Assembly: GCF_000026105.1 (NCBI RefSeq)
Contig: NC_008027.1
Location: 4,918,501 to 4,982,500, forward strand
Source of the DNA: Pseudomonas entomophila L48
Lineage (GTDB): Bacteria; Pseudomonadota; Gammaproteobacteria; Pseudomonadales; Pseudomonadaceae
DNA: 64,000 nt
Direction: 5' to 3'
A model generated the notes under the pieces. It was given only the letters and a program-made list of their open reading frames with translations, was not told the origin of the DNA and searched no databases. Both the position numbers and the translations under genes were made by a program. Positions 27,908 to 36,972 of the stretch are shown here, in pieces; within the stretch, counting starts at the first letter, position 1; the number at the start of each line of letters is the position of its first letter.

Positions 27908-28861
27908 GTGGACAGAGATCAACTCGAACGCAATCAGATCCCCCTTTACTTCATCGCCGTGGTGCTCGCCGCCGCCATCGGCCTGCTTGCGCCGGGCGTT
28001 GCCCAGCCACTGGAGGCACTGGTGACACCTGCCATCGCGGTGCTGATGTACGCGATGTTCCTGCAGATCCCCTTCCTCGACCTGCGCGCGGGCCTGGGCA
28101 ACCGGCGCTTCATGGGCGCGCTGCTGCTGGCCAACTTCGTGCTGGTGCCGCTGCTGGTGTGGGCTGGCACCCGTGGCCTGGTCGAACACCCCGCCGTGCT
28201 GGCCGGCGCGTTGCTGGTGCTGCTGACGCCATGCATCGACTACGTGGTGGTGTTCACCCATATCGGGAAAGGTGACTCGCGCCTGACCCTTGCTGCCACA
28301 CCGGTGCTGTTGCTGGTGCAGTTGGCGCTGTTGCCGCTGTACCTGGCGTTGATGCTAGATAGCGGCCAGGTCGAGATTTCCGTCGCGCCCTTCGTCGAGG
28401 CCTTCGTGCTGCTGATCGTGCTGCCACTGCTGCTGGCCGTCGCCACCAGTGCCGGCGCACGGCGCTCGGTGCTGATTTCGAAATGGAACGACGCCTGGGC
28501 CTGGCTGCCGGTGCCGGCCATGGCGCTGGTGCTGATCGCGGTGATCGGCTCGCAGATCGGTGTGGTGGCCAGCCGGCTGGACGACCTGCTGCCGGTGGTG
28601 CCCGTATATATCGGTTTCGCCCTGCTGGCGCCGGTGCTCGGTTTGCTTGCGGCGCGGCTGTTCAAGTTGTCCACAGGCGAGGCCCGGGCCGTGACCTTCA
28701 GCGCCGCCACGCGCAATTCGCTGGTGGTGCTGCCGCTGGCGTTGGCGCTGCCCGAATCAATCCGCACACTGGCAGCGGCGGCAGTGATCACCCAGACGCT
28801 GGTGGAGTTGGTGAGCGAGTTGATCTATGTGCGCGCCGTGCCGGCGCTGGTCCGGCGCTAG
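27908..28861 (+). CDS. BASS/arsenite-efflux-like membrane transporter
   Basis: The 317-residue protein has about ten hydrophobic helices. It shows the paired-repeat look of the bile acid:sodium symporter superfamily, including LLTPCIDYVVVFTHIGKGD, which recalls the conserved Cys helix of ACR3 arsenite pumps (APC in ACR3), and SAATRNSLVVLPLALALP. A GTG start is used. There is no ars gene nearby, so arsenite transport is only one possibility. Confidence 0.75.
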   Translation: MDRDQLERNQIPLYFIAVVLAAAIGLLAPGVAQPLEALVTPAIAVLMYAMFLQIPFLDLRAGLGNRRFMGALLLANFVLVPLLVWAGTRGLVEHPAVLAGALLVLLTPCIDYVVVFTHIGKGDSRLTLAATPVLLLVQLALLPLYLALMLDSGQVEISVAPFVEAFVLLIVLPLLLAVATSAGARRSVLISKWNDAWAWLPVPAMALVLIAVIGSQIGVVASRLDDLLPVVPVYIGFALLAPVLGLLAARLFKLSTGEARAVTFSAATRNSLVVLPLALALPESIRTLAAAAVITQTLVELVSELIYVRAVPALVRR

Positions 28862-28870
28862 GCATGCCCT

Positions 28871-28993
28871 GGGGCCGCTTCGCGCCCCTTTCGCGACACA
28901 AGGCCGCTCCCACAGGTACAGCACGCCCCTCAAGGGCACTGCTGAATCTGTGGGAGCGGCCTTGTGTCGCGAAAGGGCTGCGAAGCGGCCCCG
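28871..28993. repeat. REP pair (GGCCTTGTGTCGCGAAAGGGC class)
   Basis: Facing copies of TCGCGACACAAGGCCGCTCC and its complement, each with a GGGGCCGC outer arm, separate the transporter from the convergent phosphatase gene. Confidence 0.9.
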
Positions 28994-29017
28994 GCAATAG
29001 CGGCCAATGCACAGTCG

Positions 29018-29542
29018 TCAGCCCAGTTGCAGCCGCCATTGGCCGTAATGGCTCAAGCGCACGCGGGCCAGGGGCGGCACGTCGATGCGATGGAACGACT
29101 CGATCGGCGCGCCCAGCGCATGCAGCATCGCGGCGCGGATGACGAAGGGGTGGGTGACGGCGATCCAATCACCCTCGCTCAGGGCGCTGTCCATCCAATG
29201 GGCGACACGCTGGCACAAGGCGGCAATCGATTCGCCGCCGTGGGGCGTGGCCTGCGGGTCTGTGAGCCACGCATGGAGCTCACGCTCGTCCAGTTGCTTG
29301 AGCGGCTGGCCTTTCCAGGAGCCCAGGTCGCAGTCGCGCAGGCCTTGATCGAGGGTCGCATTCAGGCTCTCGGCCGTCTGCCGAGCGCGTAGCTCCGGCG
29401 CGGTGAGGCAACGGGTGGTTGTGGACAGTTCGATGAGAGAGGACGGCGGATCGCGCAGTGGATCGTCGTCGAGGGCAAAGCGCCCCACCCGTTGCGCCTC
29501 GGTGCGGGCGTGGCAGATCAAGGTGAGGTGAATGGGCTTCAT
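29018..29542 (-). CDS. histidine phosphatase family protein (CobC/phosphoglycerate mutase-like)
   Basis: The 174-residue protein starts MKPIHLTLICHARTEAQRVGRF, where CHARTEA replaces the classical RHGxT loop. The catalytic His is present but the first Arg of the RHG motif is Cys. The later DLGSWKGQPL, ATPHGGESIAALCQRV and VTHPFVIRAAML are typical of the family. The changed RHG motif may mean altered or lost activity. The ATG at 29542 is chosen for the canonical start; the open frame extends upstream across a REP pair. Confidence 0.82.
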   Translation of the reverse strand: MKPIHLTLICHARTEAQRVGRFALDDDPLRDPPSSLIELSTTTRCLTAPELRARQTAESLNATLDQGLRDCDLGSWKGQPLKQLDERELHAWLTDPQATPHGGESIAALCQRVAHWMDSALSEGDWIAVTHPFVIRAAMLHALGAPIESFHRIDVPPLARVRLSHYGQWRLQLG

Positions 29543-29602
29543 CGAGGGATTTCCGGACAGCAGGTCGGGCCACTCTAAATGAAGTATCGGGTTGGGTGAA
29601 CC

Positions 29603-29667
29603 GTTCGCCGGCAAGCCGGCTCCTACAGGTATGGCGCACGCTCGTAGGAGCCGGCTTGCCGGCGAAT
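29603..29667. repeat. REP pair
   Basis: Facing copies of TCGCCGGCAAGCCGGCTCCT and GTAGGAGCCGGCTTGCCGGC lie just after the metE stop. Confidence 0.9.
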
Positions 29668-29673
29668 GGGCCT

Positions 29674-31962
29674 TCAGGCCGTGGCGCGCAGTTCGCGGGC
29701 AGCAGCAACCATGTTCACCAACGCCGCCTCGGTCTCCGGCCAGGCGCGGGTCTTCAAGCCGCAATCCGGGTTGACCCACAACCGCTCCGCCGGAATCCGC
29801 TGGGCCGCCTTGCGCAGCAGCTTGACCATCTCCTCCTTGGTCGGCACCCGTGGCGAGTGGATGTCGTACACGCCAGGGCCAATCTCGTTCGGATAGTCGA
29901 ACCGCTCGAACGCCTCCAGCAACTCCATGTCCGAGCGCGAGGTCTCGATGGTGATGACATCGGCATCCATCGCGGCGATCGACTCGATCACGTCGTTGAA
30001 CTCGCTGTAGCACATGTGGGTGTGGATCTGGGTTTCATCCCGCACATCCGAGGCACACAGGCGAAACGCCTCGGTGGCCCATTCCAGGTAATGCGGCCAG
30101 GCACTGCGGCGCAGCGGCAACCCTTCGCGGAAGGCGGCCTCGTCGATCTGCACGATCTTGATACCCGCCGCTTCCAGGTCCACCACCTCGTCACGGATCG
30201 CCAGCGCCAGCTGGCGGGCCTGCACTTCGCGGGTCACGTCTTCGCGGGGGAAGGACCACATCAGCATGGTCACAGGGCCCGTGAGCATGCCCTTCATCGC
30301 CTTGCGGGTCAGGCCCTGGGCGTACTTGATCCACTCAACGGTCATGGCCTTCGGGCGGCTCAGGTCACCGAAGATCACCGCCGGTTTCACGCAGCGCGAA
30401 CCGTAGCTCTGCACCCAGCCGAAGCGGGTGAACACATAGCCGTCCAGTTGCTCGGCGAAGTACTCGACCATGTCGTTGCGCTCGGCCTCACCGTGTACCA
30501 GCACATCCAGGCCCAGGTTTTCCTGGATCTCCACCGCGTGGCGGATCTCGCTGTGCATGGCCTCGACGTAGTCCGCTTCGGTCAGCTTGCCCTGCTTGAA
30601 CGACTGGCGCGCCAGGCGGATCGCCGAGGTTTGCGGGAACGAACCGATGGTGGTGGTCGGAAACGCTGGCAGGTCCAGACCGGCGCGCTGCTTGGCGATA
30701 CGCTGCTCGAAAGCGGTGGCGCGCTGGCTGTCGGCTGGTTTGATGGCCGCGACACGGGCCTGCACCGCAGGTTTGTGAATGCGTGGCGAGGTGGCGCGGC
30801 GGTGTTGCACGGCGCGGCTCTGCGCCAGTACGGTGACCACATCGGCAGCCTCGGGCTGGTTGATCGCTTTGGCCAGCAGCGCCACTTCCTGGCATTTCTG
30901 CACGGCGAAGGCCAGCCAGCTCTTCAGTTCGTCATCGAGCTTGTCTTCACGGGCCAGGTCCACCGGGCTGTGCAGCAGCGAGCACGACGGCGCCACCCAC
31001 AGGCGATCGCCCAAGCGCTCGTGGGCATGGCGCAGCACCTCCAGTGCCTTCTCCAGGTCGCAGCGCCAGACGTTGCGGCCATTGACCACGCCCAGCGACA
31101 GCACCTTGTAGGCCGGCAGGCGGTCGAGGATGGTCGGGTACTGGTCCGGGGCGCGCACCAGGTCGATGTGCAGGCCATCGACCGGCAGGTTGGCAGCCAG
31201 GCCGAGGTTGTCTTCCAGGCCGCCGAAGTAAGTGGCGATCAGCTTTTTCAAAGGGGCGCGCTGAAGGATGTTGTAGACGCGCTCGTAGGCGTTCTTCCAG
31301 TCCTGCGGAAGGTCCAGGGCGAGGATCGGCTCGTCGATCTGCACCCACTCCACCCCTTGCACGGCCAGGCGGTTGAGGATCTGGTCATACAGCGGCAGCA
31401 GGCGGTCGAGCAGTTCCAGCTTGTCGAAATCGGCGCCCTTGGTCTTGCCCAGCCACAGGTAGGTCAGCGGGCCGATCACCACCGGCTTGACTGCGTGGCC
31501 CAAGGCCTTGGCCTCTTCGACTTCTTCGAACAGCTGCTCCCAGCTCAGGGCGAACTGCTGGTCGGCGGTGAATTCGGGGACCAGGTAGTGGTAGTTGGTG
31601 TCGAACCACTTGGTCATTTCCTGGGCATGGGCGCCGCCGCAGCAGCTGTCGCTCACGCCCCGGGCCATGGCGAACAGGGTCTGCAGGGTCGGCTTGGCAC
31701 CGTCCTTGGCACGAAAGCGCTCGGGGATCACGCCAAAGGTCAGCGAGTGGGTGAGCACCTGGTCGTACCAGGCGAAGTCACCCACCGGCAGCAGCTCGAT
31801 GCCGGCGGCCTTCTGCGCCTGCCAGTGCGCGGCGCGCAGGCCACGGCCCACGGCACACAGGCCGGCTTCGTCCAGCTCGCCCTTCCAGTACGCCTCCTGG
31901 GCTTTCTTCAGCTCACGGTCACGGCCGATGCGCGGAAACCCCAGGTTGTGTGCCAGTGCCAT
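29674..31962 (-). CDS. metE: cobalamin-independent methionine synthase
   Basis: The 762-residue enzyme transfers a methyl group from 5-methyltetrahydropteroyl-triglutamate to homocysteine. The zinc ligands are seen as His and Cys in [11 protein letters not shown], Glu in [11 protein letters not shown] and Cys in [11 protein letters not shown]. The N-terminal half starts [20 protein letters not shown], as in the family. Two MetR-like dyads lie about 60-90 bases upstream, and an MTHFR-like gene is divergent, so both may be under methionine control. Confidence 0.97.
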   Translation of the reverse strand: MALAHNLGFPRIGRDRELKKAQEAYWKGELDEAGLCAVGRGLRAAHWQAQKAAGIELLPVGDFAWYDQVLTHSLTFGVIPERFRAKDGAKPTLQTLFAMARGVSDSCCGGAHAQEMTKWFDTNYHYLVPEFTADQQFALSWEQLFEEVEEAKALGHAVKPVVIGPLTYLWLGKTKGADFDKLELLDRLLPLYDQILNRLAVQGVEWVQIDEPILALDLPQDWKNAYERVYNILQRAPLKKLIATYFGGLEDNLGLAANLPVDGLHIDLVRAPDQYPTILDRLPAYKVLSLGVVNGRNVWRCDLEKALEVLRHAHERLGDRLWVAPSCSLLHSPVDLAREDKLDDELKSWLAFAVQKCQEVALLAKAINQPEAADVVTVLAQSRAVQHRRATSPRIHKPAVQARVAAIKPADSQRATAFEQRIAKQRAGLDLPAFPTTTIGSFPQTSAIRLARQSFKQGKLTEADYVEAMHSEIRHAVEIQENLGLDVLVHGEAERNDMVEYFAEQLDGYVFTRFGWVQSYGSRCVKPAVIFGDLSRPKAMTVEWIKYAQGLTRKAMKGMLTGPVTMLMWSFPREDVTREVQARQLALAIRDEVVDLEAAGIKIVQIDEAAFREGLPLRRSAWPHYLEWATEAFRLCASDVRDETQIHTHMCYSEFNDVIESIAAMDADVITIETSRSDMELLEAFERFDYPNEIGPGVYDIHSPRVPTKEEMVKLLRKAAQRIPAERLWVNPDCGLKTRAWPETEAALVNMVAAARELRATA

Positions 31963-32019
31963 GTTGTCGTCCCTCGAACCTTGAAAGTGAATGAGGGAAT
32001 TCTGGGCGCGCCGGCAAGG

Positions 32020-32053
32020 TGAGACAAACTCATAAAATTTGAGATGAACTCAA
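32020..32053. promoter_or_regulatory. two MetR-like binding dyads upstream of metE
   Basis: TGAGACAAACTCA (32020-32032) and TTGAGATGAACTCAA (32039-32053) are two dyads of the form TGAGnnnnnCTCA with centres exactly 20 bases apart. MetR, a LysR-type activator, binds TGAAnnnnnTTCA-like dyads, so these fit an adjacent pair of MetR sites. Confidence 0.6.
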
Positions 32054-32080
32054 GATCTGTTCATGATGCATCGTATGGGT

Positions 32081-32134
32081 TCGCCGGCAAGCCGGCTCCT
32101 ACCTGGCCCCTGTAGGAGCCGGCTTGCCGGCGAA
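32081..32134. repeat. REP pair
   Basis: Facing copies of TCGCCGGCAAGCCGGCTCCT and GTAGGAGCCGGCTTGCCGGC with a 12-base spacer lie between metE and the MTHFR-like gene. Confidence 0.9.
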
Positions 32135-32253
32135 CCAATGGCCCAGGCAAACGAAAATGTCTCAACCAGCACAGTCCCCCGCGCATCCAGACATGCCTCC
32201 ACCGCCAATATGCGCAAAACTGCCACCCTGCCCCAACCCGGTAGCCCGCCCCC

Positions 32254-33735
32254 ATGAGCCTGCTGAAAACGACCCTGGACGCCAACGCCTTCGCCTGCAT
32301 CCTGGAGTTCGTCCCCAAGCCCAGCGCCGAGCGTTTCGCCACCCTCGAAACCCTCATGGCCCGCACCCAGCTGTGCGGCTGGCCACTAACCGTGGCCATT
32401 GGCGACCGCGTCGGCAGCGCCCTGGACATGTCACCGCTGGAGGCCTTCAGCAGCCTCGCGAACCCCGTCCCCGCCCTGCTGCACTTCTCCGGCAAGGACC
32501 GCGAACGCCGCGACCTGCTCGCCCAACTGCAACGCATGGACGCCGCCGGCCTCGACCAACTGCTGCTGCTCACCGGCGACCGCCTGCCCGGTCACAACCC
32601 AGGCGAGCGCCCGGTGCGCTACCTGGAGTCCGTCGCCGCCCTGCAGATCGTCCGCCAAGCACGGCCACACTGGCTGCTGGCCGCCGCGCTAAACCCGTTC
32701 AAGTACCAGGAGGCCGAAGGCGGCGCGCAGTACTGCAAAGCCGAAAAGAAACTCGCGGCCGGCGCCGACCTGTTCATCCTGCAACTCGGTTTCGACTTCG
32801 CGAAACACCAGGAAGCCTTCGACTGGATGCAGCGCCAGCCCCGGCCAAAACCGCTGATGGCCTGCATCATGGCGCTGACCGAAGGCCGTGCCGGGATGCT
32901 CGATCACGTTGCCGGGGTGACCGTCACGCCGTCGATGCGGGCGCTGCTGGCCGCTGAAACGGCGGTGTCCAAGGCCTACGCCAAGGAGCGCGCCAACCAT
33001 CGCCTGGCCTTGCAGGTGATCGGCCTGAAATTGGTGGGCTATGCCGGCGTGCACCTGTCCGGCATCCACGAGGTGGCGCAGTTCGAAGCGCTGGAACAGG
33101 CCATCGACACACTGCAACCGCAGTTCACCTCGCTGCAAGACTGGGCCCCGGCCTGGCAAGCGGCCTGGCAGGAACCTGACCTGACGCCGGTCACCTTCCA
33201 CCCACCCGGGCATGCCTGGCGCCTCGGGCAACGGCAGATCAACGCCTCGAACAAGGAAAAGGCCCGCTACCACCTGCTGTCCGCGATGCACCATCAGCTG
33301 TTCAGCCGCACCACAGCCTTGAGCAAGGCCTTCGGCTGGGCCGTGACCCGACCGCTCTGGACCAACCCCACGGCAGCGCACTGGCTGCATCAACTGGAGC
33401 GACGCATCAAACGCCCGATGGTGGGCTGCGATACCTGCGGCAGTTGCCGGCTTGAAGACACGCTCTACACCTGCCCCGAGACCTGCCCCAAAGGCCTGGC
33501 CAACGGCCCCTGCGGCGGCACGAGCCTGGACCGTTGCGAATTTGGTGACCGGGAATGCGTGCACAGTGCCAAGTATCGGCTGGCGGTGAGTGTGGGGCGG
33601 ACCGATGTACTGACCGAGCGCCTGATCCCCTGTGTGCAGGTGGAAAGCCGGCATCGCAGTTCGTGGCCCGCATGGTTCGACACGACGCTCGCCCCTGCCC
33701 CCCAAGTGAATGCCACGCCTGAACTCACCGAATAA
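32254..33735 (+). CDS. MTHFR-like protein with C-terminal cysteine-rich domain
   Basis: The 493-residue protein has an N-terminal TIM-barrel like methylenetetrahydrofolate reductase (ILEFVPKPSAERFATL, LLTGDRLPG, AAALNPFKY, ADLFILQLGFD). The C-terminal part is a Cys-rich segment (GCDTCGSCRLEDTLYTC, CPKGLANGPCGG, DRCEFGDREC) that matches the MTHFR C-terminal zinc- or iron-sulfur-type domain found in other bacteria and archaea. It is divergent from metE and may supply methyl-THF to it. The canonical metF, if present, lies outside the window. Confidence 0.82.
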   Translation: MSLLKTTLDANAFACILEFVPKPSAERFATLETLMARTQLCGWPLTVAIGDRVGSALDMSPLEAFSSLANPVPALLHFSGKDRERRDLLAQLQRMDAAGLDQLLLLTGDRLPGHNPGERPVRYLESVAALQIVRQARPHWLLAAALNPFKYQEAEGGAQYCKAEKKLAAGADLFILQLGFDFAKHQEAFDWMQRQPRPKPLMACIMALTEGRAGMLDHVAGVTVTPSMRALLAAETAVSKAYAKERANHRLALQVIGLKLVGYAGVHLSGIHEVAQFEALEQAIDTLQPQFTSLQDWAPAWQAAWQEPDLTPVTFHPPGHAWRLGQRQINASNKEKARYHLLSAMHHQLFSRTTALSKAFGWAVTRPLWTNPTAAHWLHQLERRIKRPMVGCDTCGSCRLEDTLYTCPETCPKGLANGPCGGTSLDRCEFGDRECVHSAKYRLAVSVGRTDVLTERLIPCVQVESRHRSSWPAWFDTTLAPAPQVNATPELTE

Positions 33736-33744
33736 GCGGGCACG

Positions 33745-34080
33745 CTAGATCTTCAGGGACAGCCACATGGCCGCTTCGAAGACACTCTTGTCGGGGTTCC
33801 TGGTGCAGTAGTCCACGGTGAACGCCTTGATCTCGGGAGGTTCCGGCAGGGCTTGCAACGGTATTTTCAAGTCGAGGTTGCGCTGCATGTTGACGCCGCT
33901 CAGGAAGCCCTGCAGCCACAGGATCGTGGCCAGGCTGGTGGTCTTGTCCTGGGTCTGCGCGTTCAGGAACCGCTCGCAAGAGATCGCGCCCGCCCCGGCG
34001 ATGGCGTGTTCTTCAGCCTGAACGGCGCTGGCGGCCAAGGCCATGGACAGGGTGAAGGCCAGGCAGATGTTCCTTTTCAT
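33745..34080 (-). CDS. small periplasmic protein, HdeA-like pattern
   Basis: The 111-residue protein has a Sec signal (KRNICLAFTLSMALAASAVQA). The mature part has two Cys (ISCERFL and DYCTRN) with ILWLQGFLSGVN between, a pattern like HdeA-type acid chaperones or the related Pseudomonas periplasmic family. AGGAAG lies seven bases upstream of the ATG. Function is inferred only from this pattern. Confidence 0.75.
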   Translation of the reverse strand: MKRNICLAFTLSMALAASAVQAEEHAIAGAGAISCERFLNAQTQDKTTSLATILWLQGFLSGVNMQRNLDLKIPLQALPEPPEIKAFTVDYCTRNPDKSVFEAAMWLSLKI

Positions 34081-34251
34081 ATTCGCTTCCTGTGATGCGC
34101 GCCCCCTGGCCTCGGCGCGTGATGCACCAGGCATGGAGGGCATGCGCGGGCCGGCATCATGCCATGCCGAAAAAATAATGTCTTATTGCCATCATGCTTG
34201 CCGGACACAGGCCGATACAGCGAGTCTCCACTACTCAAGGAATATTGTCCG

Positions 34252-34935
34252 ATGCGTTACTTGCAGGGATGTGCGGTGCTCTTGTTGTGCCTGATCTTCA
34301 CCGGCTGCGCCAATGTCCAGCCCCCGGTGGAGCTCGACCAGCAGTTCTGGAACGAAAAGGACCAGGTGATCGGCGTGGCCATGACCCCCGTCACCCCGCC
34401 CAAGCTGATGCTGACCGGCAACCAGGGGATCCTGGACCTTGCGATCAACACCGGGGTCAACAGCAAGCTCAGCGAGCATGTGAGCACCTGGGACCTGGCC
34501 GACGTCAACACCCTGCCCGACGCCATCATCGCCAAGCTCGAAGCCAAGGGCTACAAGACCAAGCGCATCGAAGAACGCATCGACCTGAGCAAGTACAAGG
34601 AAACCAAGTTCAAGGAAGGCTACATGGAGCGTGACATCAGCGCCCTGAAGGCCACCTACGGCATCGACCGCCTGCTGCTGGTGGCCATCGACAGCACCGG
34701 CGCCACCCGCAGCTACTACAGCGTGGTGCCCACCAGCGCGCCGATCCCGCTGGTGGCCGGCCGCGGCATCCTGGTGGACGTGCAGGACAGCCGCCTGCTC
34801 TGGTTCAAGCCCTTCGTGGTCACCCAGCCGGCCCAGGGCGAGTGGGACCAGCCGACCTATAGCAACCTGTCCAACGCCTTCTACCAGGCGGTCGACAGCA
34901 GCCGCCAGGTGATCGTCACGCCGTTCTCGCAATGA
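34252..34935 (+). CDS. lipoprotein of unknown function
   Basis: The 227-residue protein has a lipoprotein signal (LLLCLIFTGCAN, Cys at position 19). The mature domain (WNEKDQVIGVAMTPVTPPK and LLVAIDSTGATRSYYS) is not one I can name. It overlaps the next lipoprotein gene by 4 bases, so they probably form a pair at the outer membrane. Confidence 0.85.
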   Translation: MRYLQGCAVLLLCLIFTGCANVQPPVELDQQFWNEKDQVIGVAMTPVTPPKLMLTGNQGILDLAINTGVNSKLSEHVSTWDLADVNTLPDAIIAKLEAKGYKTKRIEERIDLSKYKETKFKEGYMERDISALKATYGIDRLLLVAIDSTGATRSYYSVVPTSAPIPLVAGRGILVDVQDSRLLWFKPFVVTQPAQGEWDQPTYSNLSNAFYQAVDSSRQVIVTPFSQ

Positions 34936-35801
34936 AACGCGGGCTGCTGCTGACCCTGCTGCTGGCGGGCTGCGCCCAGCAGGCACCGCGCCCGGCCGAC
35001 ATCCACGACCCGACGGCGCTGCGCTACCTGAACGAGCACGGCGCCCGGTTGGAGATACAGGTGCCGTCGGCGGGCTGGATCGACGCCAGCCTGATGATCG
35101 ACGCCCAGGCCGCCGCGAAAGCGCGCGAGACCAACCAGTCCCTGGCCCACGGCGCCACCACCGGCGGTGGCGCTATCGGCTTGCTGCTGGCCAGCGCGAT
35201 CAACACCCAGGTCGGCGAAGCCGCCTTGCAGCGCGAAGCCGAGCGCGATGCCAAGCAGGCGGCGCAGACGATGGCGGTGGTGCTGGCCGAGCATCCCTAC
35301 AACGGCAAGCTCCAGCAGCGCTACGGCGAGGCGGCCGGCAATGCCGGGCTGCGCCCCTCCACCGGCGGCGTCAGCGCCAGCCTGCGCATTGCCCCGCAAG
35401 TGGTGGTAAGCCCTGATCGCGGCAGCTTCGTGCTGGTCAGCCAGGTGGAATTGCAGGACATCGCCGGCAGCCTGCTGTACCGCACGCGCCTCGAGGTGCA
35501 GAGCCTGTCGGTGCGCCGCTGCGGCGAGCAATGCATCGACGACGGTGGGATGGATGCACAGAAGGTCGATGCGCTGCTGGGGATCTGCATCGACGAGTCG
35601 ATGCGGATGCTGGCGCAGGACCTGAACCGGGACCCGTCGGCCCAGCGGGGCAAGGCAGAAACGGTGCGCTACCTGCTCGACGGGCGGCGGATGGTGGAGC
35701 GTGGGCAGTTGTTGCCGGCGTCGGGGGAGTACACCCGCTACCGCAACCTGGATGGTGCGCTCAAGGCTGTGCCGTTGGTGTTGGTCAAGGCGGCGCAGTG
35801 A
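34932..35801 (+). CDS. lipoprotein of unknown function
   Basis: The 289-residue protein starts MKRGLLLTLLLAGCAQQ, a short lipoprotein signal. An Ala/Gly-rich hydrophobic segment (HGATTGGGAIGLLLASAINTQVG) follows around residue 75, then a beta-rich region with a paired-Cys motif (RRCGEQCIDDGG). Start and stop overlap indicate co-translation with the preceding lipoprotein. Function unknown. Confidence 0.85.
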   Translation: MKRGLLLTLLLAGCAQQAPRPADIHDPTALRYLNEHGARLEIQVPSAGWIDASLMIDAQAAAKARETNQSLAHGATTGGGAIGLLLASAINTQVGEAALQREAERDAKQAAQTMAVVLAEHPYNGKLQQRYGEAAGNAGLRPSTGGVSASLRIAPQVVVSPDRGSFVLVSQVELQDIAGSLLYRTRLEVQSLSVRRCGEQCIDDGGMDAQKVDALLGICIDESMRMLAQDLNRDPSAQRGKAETVRYLLDGRRMVERGQLLPASGEYTRYRNLDGALKAVPLVLVKAAQ

Positions 35802-35961
35802 GGCCATTGGGCCGCGCAGTGCCTGGCCGAGTGTGGGCGACTGCCTGCCTTCGACGGCACCACGGCCAGCCGCAAACCCGCTTGTTGGAATACCGCTGCA
35901 CAACGCGTATAACGCATGCCAACCTGGCCACGCGCCGTTTTTGTGAAGATAAGGAAGTCCG

Positions 35962-36393
35962 ATGAAGAAACTGCTCGCCGCTTCGATGCTGATGCTGCTG
36001 TCTGCCTGTGTCACCGTGCCTAAAGGTGACCCCATGGTGGATGCTCAGATGAAGCGCTTCGAGACCGTTCCAGGCATGACACGGGTCTACATCTATCGCA
36101 ATGAAACGATGGGAGCCGCCATGAAGTACGACGTGCTGATCGACGGGCGCATGATCGGCGCAACGGCGGCCCACACCTACCTGGTGGCGGAAGTGCCGCC
36201 TGGGCCGCACACCATTGCTTCCGACGCCGGCACCTTGAGGGTGATCAAGGTCGAGGCCCAGCCGGGCAAGAACCTGTTCATCTGGCAGGAGATGAAAATG
36301 GGCTTTGGCGCCGCCGATGCCAAGTTGCACGTGGTTTCCGAGGCTGTTGGCCGCAAAGGCGTGCTGGAGACGAAGTTGGTGGGTGGGCTGTGA
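35962..36393 (+). CDS. DUF2846-type lipoprotein
   Basis: The 143-residue protein has a lipoprotein signal (LAASMLMLLSACVTVP). VYIYRNETMGAAMKYDVLIDG, then YLVAEVPPGPHTI and FIWQEMKMG, match the DUF2846 pattern. It follows the two lipoproteins in the same orientation after 160 bases, so it may have its own promoter. Confidence 0.85.
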   Translation: MKKLLAASMLMLLSACVTVPKGDPMVDAQMKRFETVPGMTRVYIYRNETMGAAMKYDVLIDGRMIGATAAHTYLVAEVPPGPHTIASDAGTLRVIKVEAQPGKNLFIWQEMKMGFGAADAKLHVVSEAVGRKGVLETKLVGGL

Positions 36394-36593
36394 GCATTTT
36401 GCGCGGCAGGAACGGCTAAGGAAGCGGTCCGGCGCGTGCGGGGATCGCCTGGCTTGCGGAGCTAAGCTGCCACATGGATGGTGGTATGCGAGCATGGGTT
36501 GACACGCCCGTCGGCAATCGCGTCGGCCCTCTTGCTCAATTGCCAGCCTTGGCCCATTGTACAGACCATTGTCATTACAAAGAGGTTGCAAGC

Positions 36594-36833
36594 ATGGCGT
36601 CCATCAATGTGCGTATCGACGACGACCTCAAGGTGCGCGCCTACCGTGAGCTGGAAAAGCTGGGTGTGACCCCTTCCGAACTGATGCGCCAGGCACTGCA
36701 ATATGTGGCTGAGCGCGGACAGTTGCCATTCAAACCCGTGTTGCTGACCGAAGAGGACGAAGCATTGCTCGCCACGGTACGCGAGCGCTTGGCCGCGCCG
36801 CAGAGGGTGAAGGTAACGCTGGATGACCTATAG
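36594..36833 (+). CDS. RelB/DinJ-type antitoxin
   Basis: The 79-residue ribbon-helix-helix protein starts MASINVRIDDDLKVRAYREL, followed by GVTPSELMRQALQYVAE, the RelB/DinJ pattern. The ATG of the toxin remnant overlaps its end by 11 bases. TTGTACAGACC...TTACAA about 30 bases upstream may be an operator. The antitoxin is intact while its toxin is broken. Confidence 0.9.
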   Translation: MASINVRIDDDLKVRAYRELEKLGVTPSELMRQALQYVAERGQLPFKPVLLTEEDEALLATVRERLAAPQRVKVTLDDL

Positions 36834-36970
36834 CCTCGAATTCGATGCACGCGCACTCAAGGAAGGTCTATCAGGCCATCGATCTTGAAGTCGTGGTATT
36901 CGTGGTTGCCGTGGATAAACGTGAGCGGGATCAGGTTTACCGTAAGGCGGCCGAACGCCTGAGCGAGTAG
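36823..36970 (+). pseudogene. RelE-type toxin, internally deleted and frameshifted
   Basis: The first 14 codons read MTYSLEFDARALKE, the usual start of a RelE/StbE-type toxin, and then hit a stop after a frame change. From 36872 the +1 frame reads VYQAIDLEVVVFVVAVDKRE and RDQVYRKAAERLSE up to the stop, which is the usual end of the toxin. The middle of the gene (roughly 45-50 codons including the YKIKLR-type catalytic stretch) is missing, so the toxin cannot be active. Confidence 0.9.
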
Positions 36971-36972
36971 CT

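Noticed and set aside
28871..32134. Regularly repeated short sequences suggestive of CRISPR
   Set aside because: They are paired palindromic REP elements between genes, not direct repeats with uniform spacers, and no cas genes are nearby.
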